A stretch of DNA of 64,000 nt from Cupriavidus taiwanensis. GTDB lineage: Bacteria; Pseudomonadota; Gammaproteobacteria; Burkholderiales; Burkholderiaceae. The DNA is taken from contig NZ_LT977070.1 in assembly GCF_900250075.1 (NCBI RefSeq), positions 3,304,480 to 3,368,479 of the forward strand, written 5' to 3'. Under the pieces are notes generated by a model that was not told the DNA's origin, made no database searches, and saw only the letters and a list, made by a program, of their open reading frames with translations. The position numbers and the translations under genes were made by a program. Below are positions 8,427-18,188 of the stretch, one piece after another; position 1 is the stretch's first letter, and every line of letters begins with the position of its first letter.

Positions 8427-8574
8427 AGCGGTCTTTCAACGCCGTGCCGCCCGCCGTGGCCCCGGCCGCTCTTGCCGCCCTGCTGGCCCCCTGGCTGGTT
8501 TCAGCGGCCTGGCGGCGCCCGCGGCCCGCCGCCAGCGGCGATAACAGCATTCCCTGCATTCACCGCGCGCCACC

Positions 8575-9276
8575 ATGACCCAGCCCACCTTCCGCATCGC
8601 CCCCTCCATCCTGTCCGCCGACTTCGCCCGCCTGGGCGAGGAAGTCCGCCGCGTGACCGAGGCCGGCGCCGACTGGATCCACTTCGACGTGATGGACAAC
8701 CATTACGTGCCCAACCTGACCGTGGGCCCGTTGGTGTGCGAGGCGATCCGTCCCCACGTGACCGCGCCCATCGACGTGCACCTGATGGTGCGCCCGGTGG
8801 ACCGGATCATCCCGGACTTTGCCAAGGCCGGCGCCAATATCATCACCTTCCACCCGGAAGCCAGCGAACACATCGACCGCTCGCTCGCGCTGATCCGGGA
8901 TAACGGCTGCCAGGCGGGCCTGGTATTCAACCCGGCCACCCCGCTGCACCACCTGGACCACGTGATGGACCGGCTGGACGTGATCCTGCTGATGTCGGTC
9001 AACCCGGGTTTCGGCGGCCAGTCGTTCATCCCCGAGACACTGAACAAGCTGCGCGCGGTGCGCCAGCGCATCGACGAATACACCGCGCGCACCGGCCGCA
9101 CCATCCTGCTGGAAGTGGACGGCGGCGTGAAGGTCGACAATATCGCCGAGATTGCCGCGGCCGGCGCCGACACCTTCGTGGCGGGCTCGGCGGTGTTCGG
9201 CAAGCCGGACGCCGACGGCGGCTACCGCGGCATCATCTCGGCGCTGCGCAGCGAACTGGCCAAGGCCGGCCAATGA
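8575..9276 (+). CDS. rpe: Ribulose-phosphate 3-epimerase
   Basis: Rpe interconverts D-ribulose 5-phosphate and D-xylulose 5-phosphate in the pentose phosphate pathway (and the Calvin cycle where present). The 233-residue TIM barrel shows all family motifs: [34 protein letters not shown] with the catalytic Asp and metal-binding His, [21 protein letters not shown] and the phosphate-binding DGGVKVDNI plus VAGSAVFG. The last four bases overlap the gph start (ATGA), so the two are translationally coupled. If the organism also has a plasmid-borne or second cbbE, this would be the housekeeping copy; that cannot be judged here. Confidence 0.97.
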   Translation: MTQPTFRIAPSILSADFARLGEEVRRVTEAGADWIHFDVMDNHYVPNLTVGPLVCEAIRPHVTAPIDVHLMVRPVDRIIPDFAKAGANIITFHPEASEHIDRSLALIRDNGCQAGLVFNPATPLHHLDHVMDRLDVILLMSVNPGFGGQSFIPETLNKLRAVRQRIDEYTARTGRTILLEVDGGVKVDNIAEIAAAGADTFVAGSAVFGKPDADGGYRGIISALRSELAKAGQ

Positions 9277-10016
9277 CGGCGGGCATGGCACTGCGCCGCA
9301 CCGACTGGAGCGGCATCGAAGGCGTGATCGTCGACCTGGACGGCACCATGGTCGATACGGCGGGCGACTTCCACGCCTCGATCAACGCCATGCTGCTGGC
9401 GCTGGGCCGCCAGCACCCCAACCTGGGGCCGGTGGCGCCGATGTCCGGGCAGGAGATCGTCAGCTACGTCGGCAAGGGCTCGGAAAACCTGATCCGGCGC
9501 GTGCTCGACGCGCGCTTCTCGCCGCTGCACGCCAACGGCCTGTTTGCCGATGCCTACGCGCTCTACGACCGCGAGTACATCCGCATCAACGGCCAGTTCT
9601 CGCAGGTCTACCCAGGCGTGCGCGACGGGCTGGCGGCGATGAAAGCGGCCGGCCTGCGGCTGGCCTGCGTGACCAACAAGCCCTACAGCTTCACCGAGCC
9701 GCTGCTGGCCAAGACCGGGCTGGCGCCGTATTTCGAGCTGGTCTACGGCGGCGACGCGTTCCAGCTGCGCAAGCCCGACCCCTTCCCGCTGCTCAAGGTG
9801 GCGGAGGTGTTCCGGCTCGATCCGTCGGCGATGGCGGCCCTCGGCGACTCGGAAAACGACGCCCAGGCGGCGCGCGCGGCGGGCATGGGCGTGCTGCTGG
9901 TGCCCTATGGCTACAACCATGGCAATCCTGTACAAGCCGTCGAGGCCGATGGTATAGTCGACACCATTGCCCACGCCGCAGCGCTGTTTGCGGCACACCG
10001 GGCAGGTCATCGCTAG
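9273..10016 (+). CDS. gph: Phosphoglycolate phosphatase (HAD family)
   Basis: Gph dephosphorylates 2-phosphoglycolate, a product of DNA 3'-end repair and of RuBisCO oxygenation. The 247-residue protein has HAD motif I ([10 protein letters not shown] with the nucleophilic Asp), motif II (CVTNKP), motif III ([11 protein letters not shown]) and motif IV ([16 protein letters not shown]). The start codon overlaps the rpe stop by four bases, the usual rpe-gph arrangement, and the trp leader begins 45 bases after its stop. A promoter for the trp operon may lie in the last bases of this gene, but only a weak TATAGT at 9953 is visible. Confidence 0.95.
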   Translation: MTAGMALRRTDWSGIEGVIVDLDGTMVDTAGDFHASINAMLLALGRQHPNLGPVAPMSGQEIVSYVGKGSENLIRRVLDARFSPLHANGLFADAYALYDREYIRINGQFSQVYPGVRDGLAAMKAAGLRLACVTNKPYSFTEPLLAKTGLAPYFELVYGGDAFQLRKPDPFPLLKVAEVFRLDPSAMAALGDSENDAQAARAAGMGVLLVPYGYNHGNPVQAVEADGIVDTIAHAAALFAAHRAGHR

Positions 10017-10060
10017 GGTCGGTCATCAGATCGGCCGCGACTGAAATCCCTGAACATTCA

Positions 10061-10147
10061 ATGTTTCTCAACCGCAAACGCATCTCTTCTGGCAGTGATC
10101 GGCAGGCCTGGCCCTGGCGTCGCTGGCGCGCCTCCCAACAGGCGTAA
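10061..10147 (+). CDS. trpL: trp operon leader peptide (28 residues, three Trp)
   Basis: This short frame starts at ATG 10061 and ends at TAA 10145-10147. Its C-terminal half contains AWPWRRWRAS, with Trp at codons 17, 19 and 22, which is extreme for a 28-residue peptide. It sits 45 bases after gph and 306 bases before trpE, where a translation-monitoring leader would be expected. The stop codon overlaps RNA segment 2 of the attenuator described separately. The ribosome-binding site is weak by eye. The peptide has no expected function of its own; translation through the Trp codons is the sensor. The assignment comes from sequence pattern and position. Confidence 0.8.
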   Translation: MFLNRKRISSGSDRQAWPWRRWRASQQA

Positions 10148-10191
10148 AGTGCGTTCGCGAGTCTGCTGACACGCCTTCGATCCGAAGGCGT
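10128..10191 (+). promoter_or_regulatory. trp transcription attenuator with alternative stems 1:2, 2:3, 3:4
   Basis: Segment 1 (GCGCCT, 10128-10133) can pair with segment 2 (AGGCGT, 10140-10145). Segment 2 can instead pair perfectly with ACGCCT (10171-10176), which is the 5' half of segment 3. Segment 3 (ACGCCTTCG, 10171-10179) pairs perfectly with segment 4 (CGAAGGCGT, 10183-10191). Segment 1 starts two bases after the last Trp codon, so a ribosome stalled there would mask it and free segment 2. This is the classic attenuator logic. No U-run follows stem 3:4, so the terminating mechanism (intrinsic, Rho-assisted or pausing) is open. Confidence 0.65.
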
Positions 10192-10453
10192 CGACACCAC
10201 CGGCCAAGGCGACGAGCCATGCCGGGCATCACCACCCAAACCCGCCGAGCCAGCGTAGCCTTGTTTCTCTGCTACGTTTAGCTCAAGAACGCGCCGCACG
10301 CCCGCTTTCCGGCCGTGTGCAGCCTTGTCCGCAAGCTTGCCGCACCACGGTCCGCAACCGGGGCGGAATTCCCATACGCTCCAGCCAACTCTGCCGATAT
10401 GCGGCACCGCGCCTGACCATCGCTCGCGGCGCGGGCCGAACAAGAGGACCGAC
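10192..10453 (+). other. Remaining trpE 5' leader, 262 bases
   Basis: No gene is apparent here. The main structure is a nested hairpin at 10247-10283: outer GAGC/GCTC arms around GCGTAGC (10253-10259) and GCTACGT (10271-10277), with one G-U pair and an 11-base loop. No T-run follows it. The trpE ribosome-binding site (AGAGGA, 10443-10448) ends the region. The rest is unexplained. Confidence 0.5.
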
Positions 10454-11971
10454 ATGACCGAACTGGAATTCAAATCGCTGGCCGACCAGGGCTACAACCG
10501 CATCCCGCTGATCGCCGAGGCCTTTGCCGACCTGGAAACGCCGCTGTCGCTGTACCTGAAGCTGGCCCAGTCGCAGACCCGCGGCGTCAACACCTTCCTG
10601 CTCGAATCGGTGGTGGGCGGCGAGCGCTTCGGCCGCTATTCCTTCATCGGCCTGCATGCGCGCACGCTGCTGCGCGCCTACGGCAACCGCACCGAGGTGG
10701 TGACTGACGGCAAGGTGGTGGAAACCCACGAAGGCAATCCCCTCGATTTCATCGCCGAGTTCGAGAGCCGCTTCAAGGTGGCGCTGCGCCCCGGCCTGCC
10801 GCGCTTCTGCGGCGGCCTGGCCGGCTACTTCGGCTACGACGCGGTCCGCTATATCGAGAAGAAGCTCGCCAGCACGCAGAAGCCCGACGACCTGAACCTG
10901 CCCGACATCCAGCTGCTGCTGTGCGAAGAGCTGGCGGTGATCGACAACCTGTCGGGCAAGCTCTACCTGATCGTCTACGCCGACCCGACCACGCCGGAGG
11001 CCTATTCGCGCGCACGCCAGCGCCTGCGCGAACTGCGCATGAAGCTGCGCCAGCCGGTCGACGTGCCGGTGACCAGCCCGTCGGTGCAGACCGAGGTCTA
11101 CCGCGAATTCGCCAAGGCCGACTACCTGGCCGCGGTGCACAAGGCCAAGGAATACATCATGGCCGGCGACATGATGCAGGTGCAGATCGGCCAGCGCCTG
11201 GTCAAGCCCTATCGCGACGCGCCGCTGTCGCTGTACCGCGCGCTGCGCTCGCTGAATCCGTCGCCGTACATGTACTTCTACAACTTCGGCGACTTCCAGG
11301 TGGTGGGCGCGTCGCCGGAAATCCTGGTGCGCCAGGAAGCGCGCAAGGTGGGCGCCAACGGCGACACCCGCACCGAACACATCGTTACCATCCGCCCGCT
11401 GGCCGGTACGCGCCCGCGCGGCAATACGCCGGACAAGGACGCGCAGCTGGCCACCGAGCTGCTCAACGACCCGAAGGAGATCGCCGAGCACGTGATGCTG
11501 ATCGACCTGGCGCGGAATGACATCGGCCGCATTGCCGAGACCGGTTCGGTCAAGGTCACCGACAAGATGGTGATCGAGAAATACTCGCACGTGCAGCATA
11601 TCGTCAGCTCGGTCGAAGGCACGCTGCGCGAGGGCATGAGCAACCTCGACGTGCTGCGCGCGACCTTCCCGGCCGGCACGCTGTCGGGCGCGCCCAAGGT
11701 CCATGCGATGGAAATCATCGACGAACTCGAGCCGCGCAAGCGCGGCATCTATGGCGGCGCGGTGGGCTACCTGTCGTTCGGCGGCGAGATGGACCTGGCC
11801 ATCGCCATCCGCACCGGCATCGTCAAGGACGGCAACCTCTACGTGCAGGCCGCCGCTGGCATCGTTGCCGATTCGGATCCCGAAGCCGAATGGAGGGAAA
11901 CCGAGGCCAAGGCGCGCGCCGTGATCCGCGCCGCCGAGCAGGTCCAGGATGGCCTGGACTCCGACATCTGA
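10454..11971 (+). CDS. trpE: Anthranilate synthase component I
   Basis: TrpE converts chorismate to anthranilate using ammonia delivered by TrpG, the first committed step of tryptophan synthesis. The 505-residue length is normal. The N-terminal allosteric domain contains [18 protein letters not shown], including the Ser/Arg positions that bind feedback Trp, and the C-terminal chorismate-binding domain shows [38 protein letters not shown] and [19 protein letters not shown]. The start at 10454 follows AGAGGA and gives MTELEF; the frame is open upstream but without support. It is followed after 20 bases by trpG. Regulation by Trp is expected both at the protein (feedback) and at the leader. Confidence 0.97.
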   Translation: MTELEFKSLADQGYNRIPLIAEAFADLETPLSLYLKLAQSQTRGVNTFLLESVVGGERFGRYSFIGLHARTLLRAYGNRTEVVTDGKVVETHEGNPLDFIAEFESRFKVALRPGLPRFCGGLAGYFGYDAVRYIEKKLASTQKPDDLNLPDIQLLLCEELAVIDNLSGKLYLIVYADPTTPEAYSRARQRLRELRMKLRQPVDVPVTSPSVQTEVYREFAKADYLAAVHKAKEYIMAGDMMQVQIGQRLVKPYRDAPLSLYRALRSLNPSPYMYFYNFGDFQVVGASPEILVRQEARKVGANGDTRTEHIVTIRPLAGTRPRGNTPDKDAQLATELLNDPKEIAEHVMLIDLARNDIGRIAETGSVKVTDKMVIEKYSHVQHIVSSVEGTLREGMSNLDVLRATFPAGTLSGAPKVHAMEIIDELEPRKRGIYGGAVGYLSFGGEMDLAIAIRTGIVKDGNLYVQAAAGIVADSDPEAEWRETEAKARAVIRAAEQVQDGLDSDI

Positions 11972-11991
11972 GAGAACAGGAGACAGACGCC

Positions 11992-12561
<570 letters not shown>

Positions 12562-12623
12562 GACTGCTCGATTCCGCGCCCGCCAGCCCCCACCACGCCA
12601 TCCAGACTGCCAACGAGAACGCC

Positions 12624-13649
12624 ATGATCACGCCGCAAGAAGCCCTGACGCGCTGTATCGAACACCGCGAAATCTTCCATGACGAGATGCTGCACCTGAT
12701 GCGGCAGATCATGCAGGCGCAGATCTCGCCGGTGATGGCCGCCGCGATCCTGACCGGGCTGCGCGTCAAGAAGGAAACCATCGGCGAGATCTCGGCCGCC
12801 GCGCAGGTGATGCGCGAGTTCGCCAACAAGGTGGTGGTGAAGGACCGCGAACACTTTGTCGATATCGTCGGCACCGGCGGCGACGGCTCGCACACCTTCA
12901 ATATCTCGACCGCGTCGATGTTCGTCGCCGCCGCCGCGGGCGCGAAGATCGCCAAGCACGGCAACCGCGGCGTCAGCTCCAAGTCGGGCAGCGCCGACGT
13001 GCTGGAGGCGCTGGGCGTGAACATCATGCTGACGCCCGAGCAGGTCGGCCAGTGCATCGAAGAAACCGGCATCGGCTTCATGTTCGCGCCCACCCACCAT
13101 CCCGCGATGAAGAACGTCGCGCCGATCCGCAAGGAAATGGGCGTGCGCACCATCTTCAACATCCTGGGCCCGCTGACCAATCCGGCCGATGCGCCCAACA
13201 TCCTGATGGGCGTGTTCCACCCCGACCTGGTCGGCATCCAGGTGCGGGTGATGCAGCGCCTGGGCGCGCAGCACGCCATCGTGGTGTACGGCAAGGACGG
13301 CATGGACGAGGTCTCGCTCGGCGCCGCGACGCTGGTGGGCGAACTGAAGGACGGCGAAGTGCGCGAGTACGAGATCCACCCCGAAGACTTCGGCTTGTCG
13401 ATGATCTCCAACCGCGGCCTGAAGGTGGCCGATGCCGCCGAATCGAAGGACATGCTGCTCGAGGCGCTGTCCAACGCGCCGGGCACCCCGCGCGAAATCG
13501 TGTCGCTGAACGCCGGCACCGCGCTGTACGCCGCCAACGTGGCGGACTCGGTCGAGGACGGCATCCGCCGCGCGCGCGAAGCCATCGCCAGCGGCGCGGC
13601 CCGGCAGAAGCTCGACGCCTTCGTGCGGGCCACGCAGCAGTTCAAGTAA
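12624..13649 (+). CDS. trpD: Anthranilate phosphoribosyltransferase
   Basis: TrpD transfers the phosphoribosyl group of PRPP to anthranilate. The 341-residue protein has the glycine-rich PRPP site [17 protein letters not shown], the [21 protein letters not shown] segment, and [14 protein letters not shown], all family hallmarks. ATG at 12624 gives [18 protein letters not shown], the conserved N-terminus. An alternative ATG at 12558, overlapping the trpG stop, would add 22 residues with no family counterpart; translation might begin there for coupling, but the protein homology favours 12624. It lies between trpG and trpC in the operon. Confidence 0.96.
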   Translation: MITPQEALTRCIEHREIFHDEMLHLMRQIMQAQISPVMAAAILTGLRVKKETIGEISAAAQVMREFANKVVVKDREHFVDIVGTGGDGSHTFNISTASMFVAAAAGAKIAKHGNRGVSSKSGSADVLEALGVNIMLTPEQVGQCIEETGIGFMFAPTHHPAMKNVAPIRKEMGVRTIFNILGPLTNPADAPNILMGVFHPDLVGIQVRVMQRLGAQHAIVVYGKDGMDEVSLGAATLVGELKDGEVREYEIHPEDFGLSMISNRGLKVADAAESKDMLLEALSNAPGTPREIVSLNAGTALYAANVADSVEDGIRRAREAIASGAARQKLDAFVRATQQFK

Positions 13650-13660
13650 GAGACGCCGAT

Positions 13661-14464
13661 ATGTCCGACATCCTGCAGAAAATCCTGGCTGTAAAGGCCG
13701 ACGAAGTCGCCGCCGCGCGCAAGCGCCGCGACCTGCCCAGCCTGCGCGCCGAGGCCGAAAGCCTGCGCACCGAGGCCGGTCTCGCGCCGCGCGGCTTCGA
13801 GCGCGCGCTGCGCGACAAGATCGCCGGCGGCCACGCCGGCGTGATCGCCGAGATCAAGAAGGCGTCGCCGTCCAAGGGCGTGCTGCGCGAGCAGTTCCTG
13901 CCCGAGGCCATCGCCGAGAGCTATGCCACGCACGGCGCGGCCTGCCTGTCGGTGCTGACCGACGAGCACTTCTTCCAGGGCCACGCCGACTACCTGAAGC
14001 GCGCCCGCGGCGCCTGCCCGCTGCCGGCGCTGCGCAAGGACTTCATGGTCGACCTGTACCAGGTCTATGAAGCGCGCACCTGGGGGGCCGACTGCATCCT
14101 GCTGATCGTCGCGGCGCTGGACCCTGGCCTGATGGCGGAGCTGGAAGCGTGCGCGCTCGAACTCGGCATGGACGTGCTGGTGGAAGTGCACGGCAACGAT
14201 GAGCTCGACGCCGCGCTGCGGCTGAAGACGCCGCTGCTGGGCGTGAACAACCGCAACCTGCGCACCTTCGAGGTGTCGCTGGACAACACCCTCGAGCTGC
14301 TGCCGCGCATGCCGGCCGACAAGCTGGTGGTGACCGAGTCCGGCATCCTCGGGCCGGCGGACGTGCAGCGCATGCGCGATGCCAATGTGCATGCGTTCCT
14401 GGTGGGCGAGGCCTTCATGCGGGCGAAGGAGCCGGGGGTGGAGCTGGCGCGTTTGTTTGGGTGA
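13661..14464 (+). CDS. trpC: Indole-3-glycerol-phosphate synthase
   Basis: TrpC closes the indole ring, converting CdRP to indole-3-glycerol phosphate. The 267-residue TIM barrel shows [17 protein letters not shown] (phosphate and catalytic Lys), [30 protein letters not shown] with the catalytic Lys, [13 protein letters not shown] and [15 protein letters not shown]. It starts 11 bases after trpD and is monofunctional. The remaining genes for the pathway (trpF, trpB, trpA) are not in this window, as is usual for the split trp loci of Burkholderiaceae. Confidence 0.97.
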   Translation: MSDILQKILAVKADEVAAARKRRDLPSLRAEAESLRTEAGLAPRGFERALRDKIAGGHAGVIAEIKKASPSKGVLREQFLPEAIAESYATHGAACLSVLTDEHFFQGHADYLKRARGACPLPALRKDFMVDLYQVYEARTWGADCILLIVAALDPGLMAELEACALELGMDVLVEVHGNDELDAALRLKTPLLGVNNRNLRTFEVSLDNTLELLPRMPADKLVVTESGILGPADVQRMRDANVHAFLVGEAFMRAKEPGVELARLFG

Positions 14465-14474
14465 TTTCCTCCCC

Positions 14475-15104
14475 ATGCCCCAGGAAATCGAACTCAAACT
14501 CGCCGTCCCCGACGCCGCCCTGGCCCCGCTGGCCGCCTGGCTCGACGCCCACGGCCAGCCGCAAGGCGAAGCCACGCTGCTCAACGTCTACCTCGACACG
14601 CCCCGGCGCAACCTGGCGCAGGCGCGCGCCGCGCTGCGCCTGCGCCGCAAGGGCGAGCAGTGGCTGCAGACGCTGAAGACCGCCGGCAGCAGCCAGGGCG
14701 GCCTGGCCACGCGGCATGAGTGGGAGACCGCCATCGCCGGCGAGGCCATCGAACTGCGAACGTTTCCCGCCGAGGCGCAAGCCGTGCTGGCGCCGCTGAT
14801 CGGCAGCCTGGCCCCGGTGTTCCGCACCGACTTCATCCGCCGCACCTGGATCGTGACGCAGGACGACGCGCGGATCGAAGCCGCGCTCGACACCGGCACC
14901 ATCACTGCCCCGGCCAGTGCCGCGCAGGAGCGCATCCAGGAACTCGAGCTGGAATGGCTCGATGGCGACGCCGCGCACGCCGCCGAGGCGCTGCGTGCCT
15001 TCGCCGCGCGGCTTGCCGCCGTGGCGGCGCTGGCGCCGTCGGACCTGAGCAAGGCTGCGCGGGGCTACCGCCTGGCCGGGATCGCCGAGGGCAAGGCGTC
15101 ATAA
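14475..15104 (+). CDS. CYTH-domain protein (likely inorganic triphosphatase)
   Basis: This 209-residue protein begins with the CYTH signature EIELKLAV (ExExK), and has the conserved basic and acidic positions [37 protein letters not shown] and [10 protein letters not shown]. Such proteins form the triphosphate tunnel fold and hydrolyse inorganic triphosphate or related substrates with Mg2+; E. coli YgiF carries this domain plus a CHAD domain. Here the CHAD part is absent, so it corresponds to the CYTH half only. ATG 14475 lies 10 bases after trpC and may be cotranscribed with the trp genes; a functional link is not evident. Confidence 0.85.
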   Translation: MPQEIELKLAVPDAALAPLAAWLDAHGQPQGEATLLNVYLDTPRRNLAQARAALRLRRKGEQWLQTLKTAGSSQGGLATRHEWETAIAGEAIELRTFPAEAQAVLAPLIGSLAPVFRTDFIRRTWIVTQDDARIEAALDTGTITAPASAAQERIQELELEWLDGDAAHAAEALRAFAARLAAVAALAPSDLSKAARGYRLAGIAEGKAS

Positions 15105-15133
15105 TCGCGGTTTTCCCGCCGCGCATATCCCGC

Positions 15134-15910
15134 ATGCAAGCCGATCTCTTTGCCGCCGACGCGCCCCGCGCGCCCGGCGAACCCTCTCCCGCCGCCAGCC
15201 TGCAAGCGCAGGCCGATGCCTTGCCCGCCGCCTGGCGCGCCTTGCTCGAGCCCTGCATCGCCGTGCCGGCGTGGCGCGAGCTGGCCGCCTTCGTCGACGG
15301 CGAACGCGCCGCCGGCAAGCCGGTGTTCCCGCACCATGTCTTCCACGCGCTGCACCTGACGCCGCCCGACGCGGTCAAGGTTGTGATCCTGGGCCAGGAT
15401 CCCTACCACGGCACCGGCACGGTTGGCGGCGTGGAGCAGCCGCAGGCGCACGGGCTCGCCTTCTCGGTGCCGGAAGGCATCAAGGTGCCGCCCAGCCTGC
15501 GCAACATCTTCAAGGAGATCGCCGCGGAATTCGGCGCCGACGGCAACTGCCCGCCGCGCACTTCCGGCAACCTGGAAGGCTGGGCGCGCCAGGGCGTGCT
15601 GCTGCTCAACACCGTGCTGACGGTCGAGCAGGGCCAGGCCGCCAGCCATGCGCGGCGCGGCTGGGAAGCCGTCACCGATTGCCTGATCCAGCACCTCGCC
15701 GCGAGCCAGCCGAACCTGGTGTTCATGCTGTGGGGCAGCCATGCGCAGGCCAAGAAGCCGCTGCTAGGCGCCGGCCACTGCGTGCTGGAAGCGCCGCACC
15801 CGTCGCCGTTGTCGGCGCACCGGGGCTTCCTCGGCTGCGGCCACTTTCGCGAAGCCAACCGCTGGCTGGAAACGCACGGCCGCACGGCGATCGACTGGAC
15901 CGCCGCCTAG
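15134..15910 (+). CDS. ung: Uracil-DNA glycosylase (family 1)
   Basis: Ung removes uracil from DNA to start base-excision repair. The 258-residue protein has motif A, GQDPYHG (residues 87-93, catalytic Asp89), [37 protein letters not shown] and motif [12 protein letters not shown] with the leucine-loop His. The N-terminal 40 residues are Ala/Pro-rich and variable. ATG 15134 is the nearest Met before the conserved part. It follows the CYTH gene by 29 bases on the same strand and converges with the acylphosphatase gene. Confidence 0.97.
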   Translation: MQADLFAADAPRAPGEPSPAASLQAQADALPAAWRALLEPCIAVPAWRELAAFVDGERAAGKPVFPHHVFHALHLTPPDAVKVVILGQDPYHGTGTVGGVEQPQAHGLAFSVPEGIKVPPSLRNIFKEIAAEFGADGNCPPRTSGNLEGWARQGVLLLNTVLTVEQGQAASHARRGWEAVTDCLIQHLAASQPNLVFMLWGSHAQAKKPLLGAGHCVLEAPHPSPLSAHRGFLGCGHFREANRWLETHGRTAIDWTAA

Positions 15911-15922
15911 CGCGGCGCACCG

Positions 15923-16201
15923 TTAGACCGTCGGCCGGAACTCGAAGCCGGCAAACTCCCCTTCCCCGCGCCCGACCTCGACAAACGCAACCTGCGCCGC
16001 CGGCGGGCCGGTTTCCATCCACGCCTGCAGCGCTTCCAGCTGCTTGAGCGTGCCGTGCGCCATCACCTCGACGGTGCCGTCGGCCCGGTTGCGCACCCAG
16101 CCGCCCAGCCCGAGTTCGTCCGCCGCGTCGGCGCAGGCGGCGCGATAGCCCACGCCCTGCACGCGCCCGTGCGCGACCAGGCGCCATGTTGCCTTGTTCA
16201 T
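15923..16201 (-). CDS. acyP: Acylphosphatase
   Basis: Acylphosphatase hydrolyses carboxyl-phosphate bonds in small acyl phosphates. The 92-residue protein is of normal size with the family signature GRVQGVGYRA (phosphate-binding loop and catalytic Arg) and the second motif GGWVRNRADGTVEVMAHG with the catalytic Asn. The start at 16201 is preceded by AAGGAACC on the minus strand; the open frame extends further but without homology. It is divergent from the ABC permease gene at 16422. Confidence 0.94.
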   Translation of the reverse strand: MNKATWRLVAHGRVQGVGYRAACADAADELGLGGWVRNRADGTVEVMAHGTLKQLEALQAWMETGPPAAQVAFVEVGRGEGEFAGFEFRPTV

Positions 16202-16272
16202 GGTGGGTTCCTTGCGAGCGCACGCCACGCGTGCGCGGTGTGTCATCGACACCAAGTAAACTAGACCGCCAT

Positions 16273-16355
16273 GCCGGGCGTTACCAGGGGATGCGCGCCG
16301 CCCGGCGTGATCAGCATGAAGCCGGCGGCATGCGGGCTGTGCCGTTGTCCGCCGG
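16273..16355 (+). other. Two strong hairpins in the leader of the ABC permease gene
   Basis: In the 220-base gap before the permease gene, GCCGGGCG (16273-16280) pairs perfectly with CGCCCGGC (16299-16306), and CCGGCGG (16322-16328) pairs with CCGCCGG (16349-16355). They may fold in the permease mRNA if transcription starts upstream. I could not match them to a known riboswitch class. GC-rich DNA readily yields such stems, so the significance is uncertain. Confidence 0.35.
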
Positions 16356-16421
16356 GGCCGCGAACCAGAGGCAGGCCACAAGCCTTCGTCCTCCAAGCTC
16401 GATACAGCCCGAGAAGCGCCC

Positions 16422-18176
16422 ATGATGCCACCCGCCGACCGCAACGGGGCCCCGCCCGCCCCTGGCTTTGACAGCCAGCTGCTGCGCGCCCCGCCCAACC
16501 GCTTCGACCTGGCGCTGCTGCCGATCATCCTGGCCGTGATCGTGATGATCGCGTTCGCCGCGCAGCAGATGAATGCCCCGTTCCGGCCCGACCAGCCGCT
16601 GGCGGTGCACCTGGACGTGGCCTACCTGCCCTATTACCTGATGCGCACCAGCGTGCGCATGCTGGCCGCGCTGGCGGCGTCGCTGCTGTTCTCGCTGGCC
16701 TTCGCCGCGCTGGCGTCGAAGAGCCGCGCCGCCGAGAAGGTGCTGGTGCCCGCGCTGGATATCCTGCAGTCGATCCCGGTGCTGGGCTTCCTGTCCATCA
16801 CCGTGACCGGCTTCATCGCCCTCTTTCCGGGCAACCTGGCCGGCGTGGAGTGCGCGGCGATCTTTGCCATCTTCACCTCGCAGGCCTGGAACATGGCGTT
16901 CAGCCTGTACCAGTCGTTCCGCACCATTCCGGGCGACCTGCTCGAGGCCGCGGCGATGTTCCGGCTGTCGCCGTGGCAGCGCTTCTGGCGGCTGGAAGTG
17001 CCGTACGCCATGCCGGGGCTGCTGTGGAACATGATGATGTCGATGTCGGGCGGCTGGTTCTTCGTGGTCGCGTCCGAGGCCATCTCGGTATCGGGCCACG
17101 ATATCCGGCTGCCCGGCATCGGCTCCTATATCGCGCTGGCGATCCAGCAGCAGGACCTGGCCGCGATCGGCTGGGCCATCGTTGCGATGCTGGTGGGCAT
17201 CCTGCTGTACGACCAGCTGCTGTTCCGCCCGCTGGTGGCCTGGGCCGACCGCTTCCGCTTCGAGACCCTGGCGCAGGACAAGCTGCCGCAGTCGTGGCTG
17301 CTGGACCTGCTGCGCCGCTCGGCGTGGGTGGGCGCGCTGCTGGCGCAGGCCGCGGCGCTGGCCGCGCGCACGCTGGCGTGGGGCGCGCGCTCGCGCATGC
17401 CGGCAGCGGCCCGCCCGGTCGATCCGCGCCGGGCGTTATGGCTGGGCCGCGCGCGCGACACGGCGATCGTGCTGGTGGCGCTGGCCGCGCTGCTGCGCGT
17501 GGGCTATTTCGTGCATAGCGAGGTGGGCTGGGCCGAGGTCCTCCATGTGCTGTGGCTGGGCACGCTGACCATGGCGCGGGTGATCGTGCTGATTGCGCTG
17601 GCGGCGCTGGTATGGGTGCCGATCGGCATCCGCATCGGCCTGAACCCGGACCTGGCGCGCATCGCCCAACCGATCGCGCAGTTCCTGGCGGCGTTTCCGG
17701 CCAACCTGATGTTCCCGCTGGCGGTGATGCTGATCGCGCGCTTCGGGCTGAATCCGGAGATCTGGCTGAGCCCGCTGCTGATCTTCGGCACCCAGTGGTA
17801 CATCCTGTTCAACGTGATCGCGGGGGCGTCGGGCATCCCCACCGAGCTCAGGCTCGCCGCGCGCAACTTCGGCCTGCGCGGCTGGCTGCTGTGGCGGCGC
17901 TTCCTGATTCCGGCGGTATTCCCGAGCCTGCTGACCGGCCTGGTGACGGCCGCGGGCGGCTCCTGGAACGCCAGCATCGTGTCCGAATACGTGACCTGGG
18001 GCGACCGCACCATCGTCGCCACCGGCCTCGGCAGCTATATCGCCGAGACCACCGCGCGCGGCGACTTCCCGCGCATTGCGCTGGGCATCGTCGTGATGGC
18101 GCTGTTCGTGGTCGGCTTCAACCGGCTGTTGTGGAACCGCCTGTACCAACTCGCGCAGGAGCGCACACGCCTGTAA
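16422..18176 (+). CDS. NitT/TauT-type ABC transporter permease, two fused domains
   Basis: This 584-residue protein contains two complete permease domains in tandem instead of the usual single-domain homodimer. Each half has about six membrane segments and its own EAA loop: EAAAMFRLSPWQRFWRLEVP in the first half and LRLAARNFGLRGWLLWRRFL in the second. A linker with basic and Ala-rich residues joins them near residues 290-340. The family moves nitrate, sulfonates, taurine, bicarbonate or related anions. The ATPase gene follows after 12 bases, but no periplasmic receptor gene is found here. The role is import by family; the substrate is unknown. Confidence 0.88.
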   Translation: MMPPADRNGAPPAPGFDSQLLRAPPNRFDLALLPIILAVIVMIAFAAQQMNAPFRPDQPLAVHLDVAYLPYYLMRTSVRMLAALAASLLFSLAFAALASKSRAAEKVLVPALDILQSIPVLGFLSITVTGFIALFPGNLAGVECAAIFAIFTSQAWNMAFSLYQSFRTIPGDLLEAAAMFRLSPWQRFWRLEVPYAMPGLLWNMMMSMSGGWFFVVASEAISVSGHDIRLPGIGSYIALAIQQQDLAAIGWAIVAMLVGILLYDQLLFRPLVAWADRFRFETLAQDKLPQSWLLDLLRRSAWVGALLAQAAALAARTLAWGARSRMPAAARPVDPRRALWLGRARDTAIVLVALAALLRVGYFVHSEVGWAEVLHVLWLGTLTMARVIVLIALAALVWVPIGIRIGLNPDLARIAQPIAQFLAAFPANLMFPLAVMLIARFGLNPEIWLSPLLIFGTQWYILFNVIAGASGIPTELRLAARNFGLRGWLLWRRFLIPAVFPSLLTGLVTAAGGSWNASIVSEYVTWGDRTIVATGLGSYIAETTARGDFPRIALGIVVMALFVVGFNRLLWNRLYQLAQERTRL

Positions 18177-18188
18177 GGCAAGGCAACA

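Noticed and set aside
16273..16355. Guanidine-II (mini-ykkC) riboswitch upstream of the NitT/TauT permease
   Set aside because: The paired hairpins are present, but the loops lack the conserved ACGR motif and are far too long.
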